Assembly: GCA_031553835.1 (NCBI GenBank)
Contig: JAVBKX010000008.1
Location: 1-30,929 of the forward strand
Origin: JAVBKX01 sp031553835
Lineage (GTDB): Bacteria; Bacteroidota; Bacteroidia; Bacteroidales; Azobacteroidaceae
Direction of reading: 5' to 3'
Length of the DNA stretch: 30,929 bases
Shown: positions 30,743 through 30,929 of the stretch, in pieces
Layout: the number at the start of each line of letters is the position of its first letter
Position numbering within the stretch: the stretch's first letter is position 1
Translations under genes and position numbers: made by a program
The notes under the pieces: generated by a model
What the model saw: only the letters and a program-made list of their open reading frames with translations
Database searches by the model: none
What the model was told of the DNA's origin: nothing

Positions 30743-30929
30743 TTATCGTTTTATAATTATTTTTCGTACAACCGCAATCCCTTCCATGACAATCCGTATA
30801 GAATAAATTCCTTCTGCTAAACCGGAAACATTGACTTTATCCTCTACTTTATCGTTGAATAAAACGCATAATCCGGATTGATTGAAAATTTCTACTTTTT
30901 CAACCGGGGAATCCGATTTAATAAACAAA
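30743..30929 (-). CDS. C-terminal end of a second T9SS cargo protein (partial)
   Basis: Only the last ~61 residues lie in the window. They form the end of a T9SS type-A sorting domain: VEKVEIFNQSGLCVLFND, VNVSGLAEGIYSIRIVMEG and the final basic VVRKIIIKR. The frame stays open to the window edge and the first codon there is a TTG that is very likely internal, so the true start is outside. The passenger domain cannot be seen. Its sorting domain resembles that of the next gene, with which it probably shares an operon. Confidence 0.8.
   Translation of the reverse strand, partial: LFIKSDSPVEKVEIFNQSGLCVLFNDKVEDKVNVSGLAEGIYSIRIVMEGIAVVRKIIIKR

Overview
The window looks like a chromosomal segment from a member of the Bacteroidales (Bacteroidota) that carries a type IX secretion system. 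Three signs support this. Many genes have the Bacteroidota sigma-70 promoter form, TAnnTTTG with TTTG about 19 bases upstream in the best cases, and almost none has a strong Shine-Dalgarno sequence. Three secreted proteins end in T9SS-type C-terminal sorting domains. The family content (DUF4254, DUF5672, DUF6798-like and Cbp1-like lipoproteins, viroplasmin-RNase H) is typical of this phylum. I cannot name the genus; a T9SS-positive family such as Dysgonomonadaceae or Porphyromonadaceae would fit.

Left part (1-11.9 kb), mostly housekeeping. The edge holds a promoter and a foldable leader that run out of the window, then a 55-codon remnant of a lost gene. A two-gene heterodimeric ABC exporter follows on the minus strand, then a GNAT acetyltransferase, a T9SS-secreted protein with two lamin-tail domains, a DUF1287 protein, a long-chain polyprenyl diphosphate synthase, DNA polymerase I (polA), a TlpA-like lipoprotein and a viroplasmin-type RNase H.

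Middle (11.9-27.1 kb), a surface-glycan locus, most likely LPS/LOS core and its decoration. It is built from strand-alternating blocks: (i) a phosphoethanolamine-transferase-like enzyme, a DUF5672 protein and an FkbM-type methyltransferase; (ii) a GT9 heptosyltransferase and a divergent GT; (iii) a minus-strand operon of a GT-C-like membrane protein, an FdtA-type ketoisomerase, an FdtB-type aminotransferase and a polyprenyl-phosphate GT2; (iv) a plus-strand operon of a HisC-fold PLP enzyme, a LicC-like cytidylyltransferase, a GT2 and LicD; (v) a DUF4254-GT9-WaaP-like kinase operon. Blocks iii and iv are the most interesting. Block iii resembles the Arn logic (amino sugar made, put on a lipid carrier, then transferred by a membrane GT-C enzyme) but with a 3-amino-3,6-dideoxyhexose. 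Block iv looks like a compact route to a CDP-activated phospho-amino-alcohol moved onto the glycan by LicD. Both functions are inferred from gene content.

Right part (27.1-30.9 kb). A YkuD_2 L,D-transpeptidase-like lipoprotein, a 345-bp nested palindromic element with perfect 68-bp arms and two REP-like units in opposite orientation, rsmI, a coiled-coil lipoprotein ending at a strong terminator, and two tandem T9SS cargo genes, the second cut by the window edge. No tRNA, rRNA, CRISPR array or intact transposase was seen.
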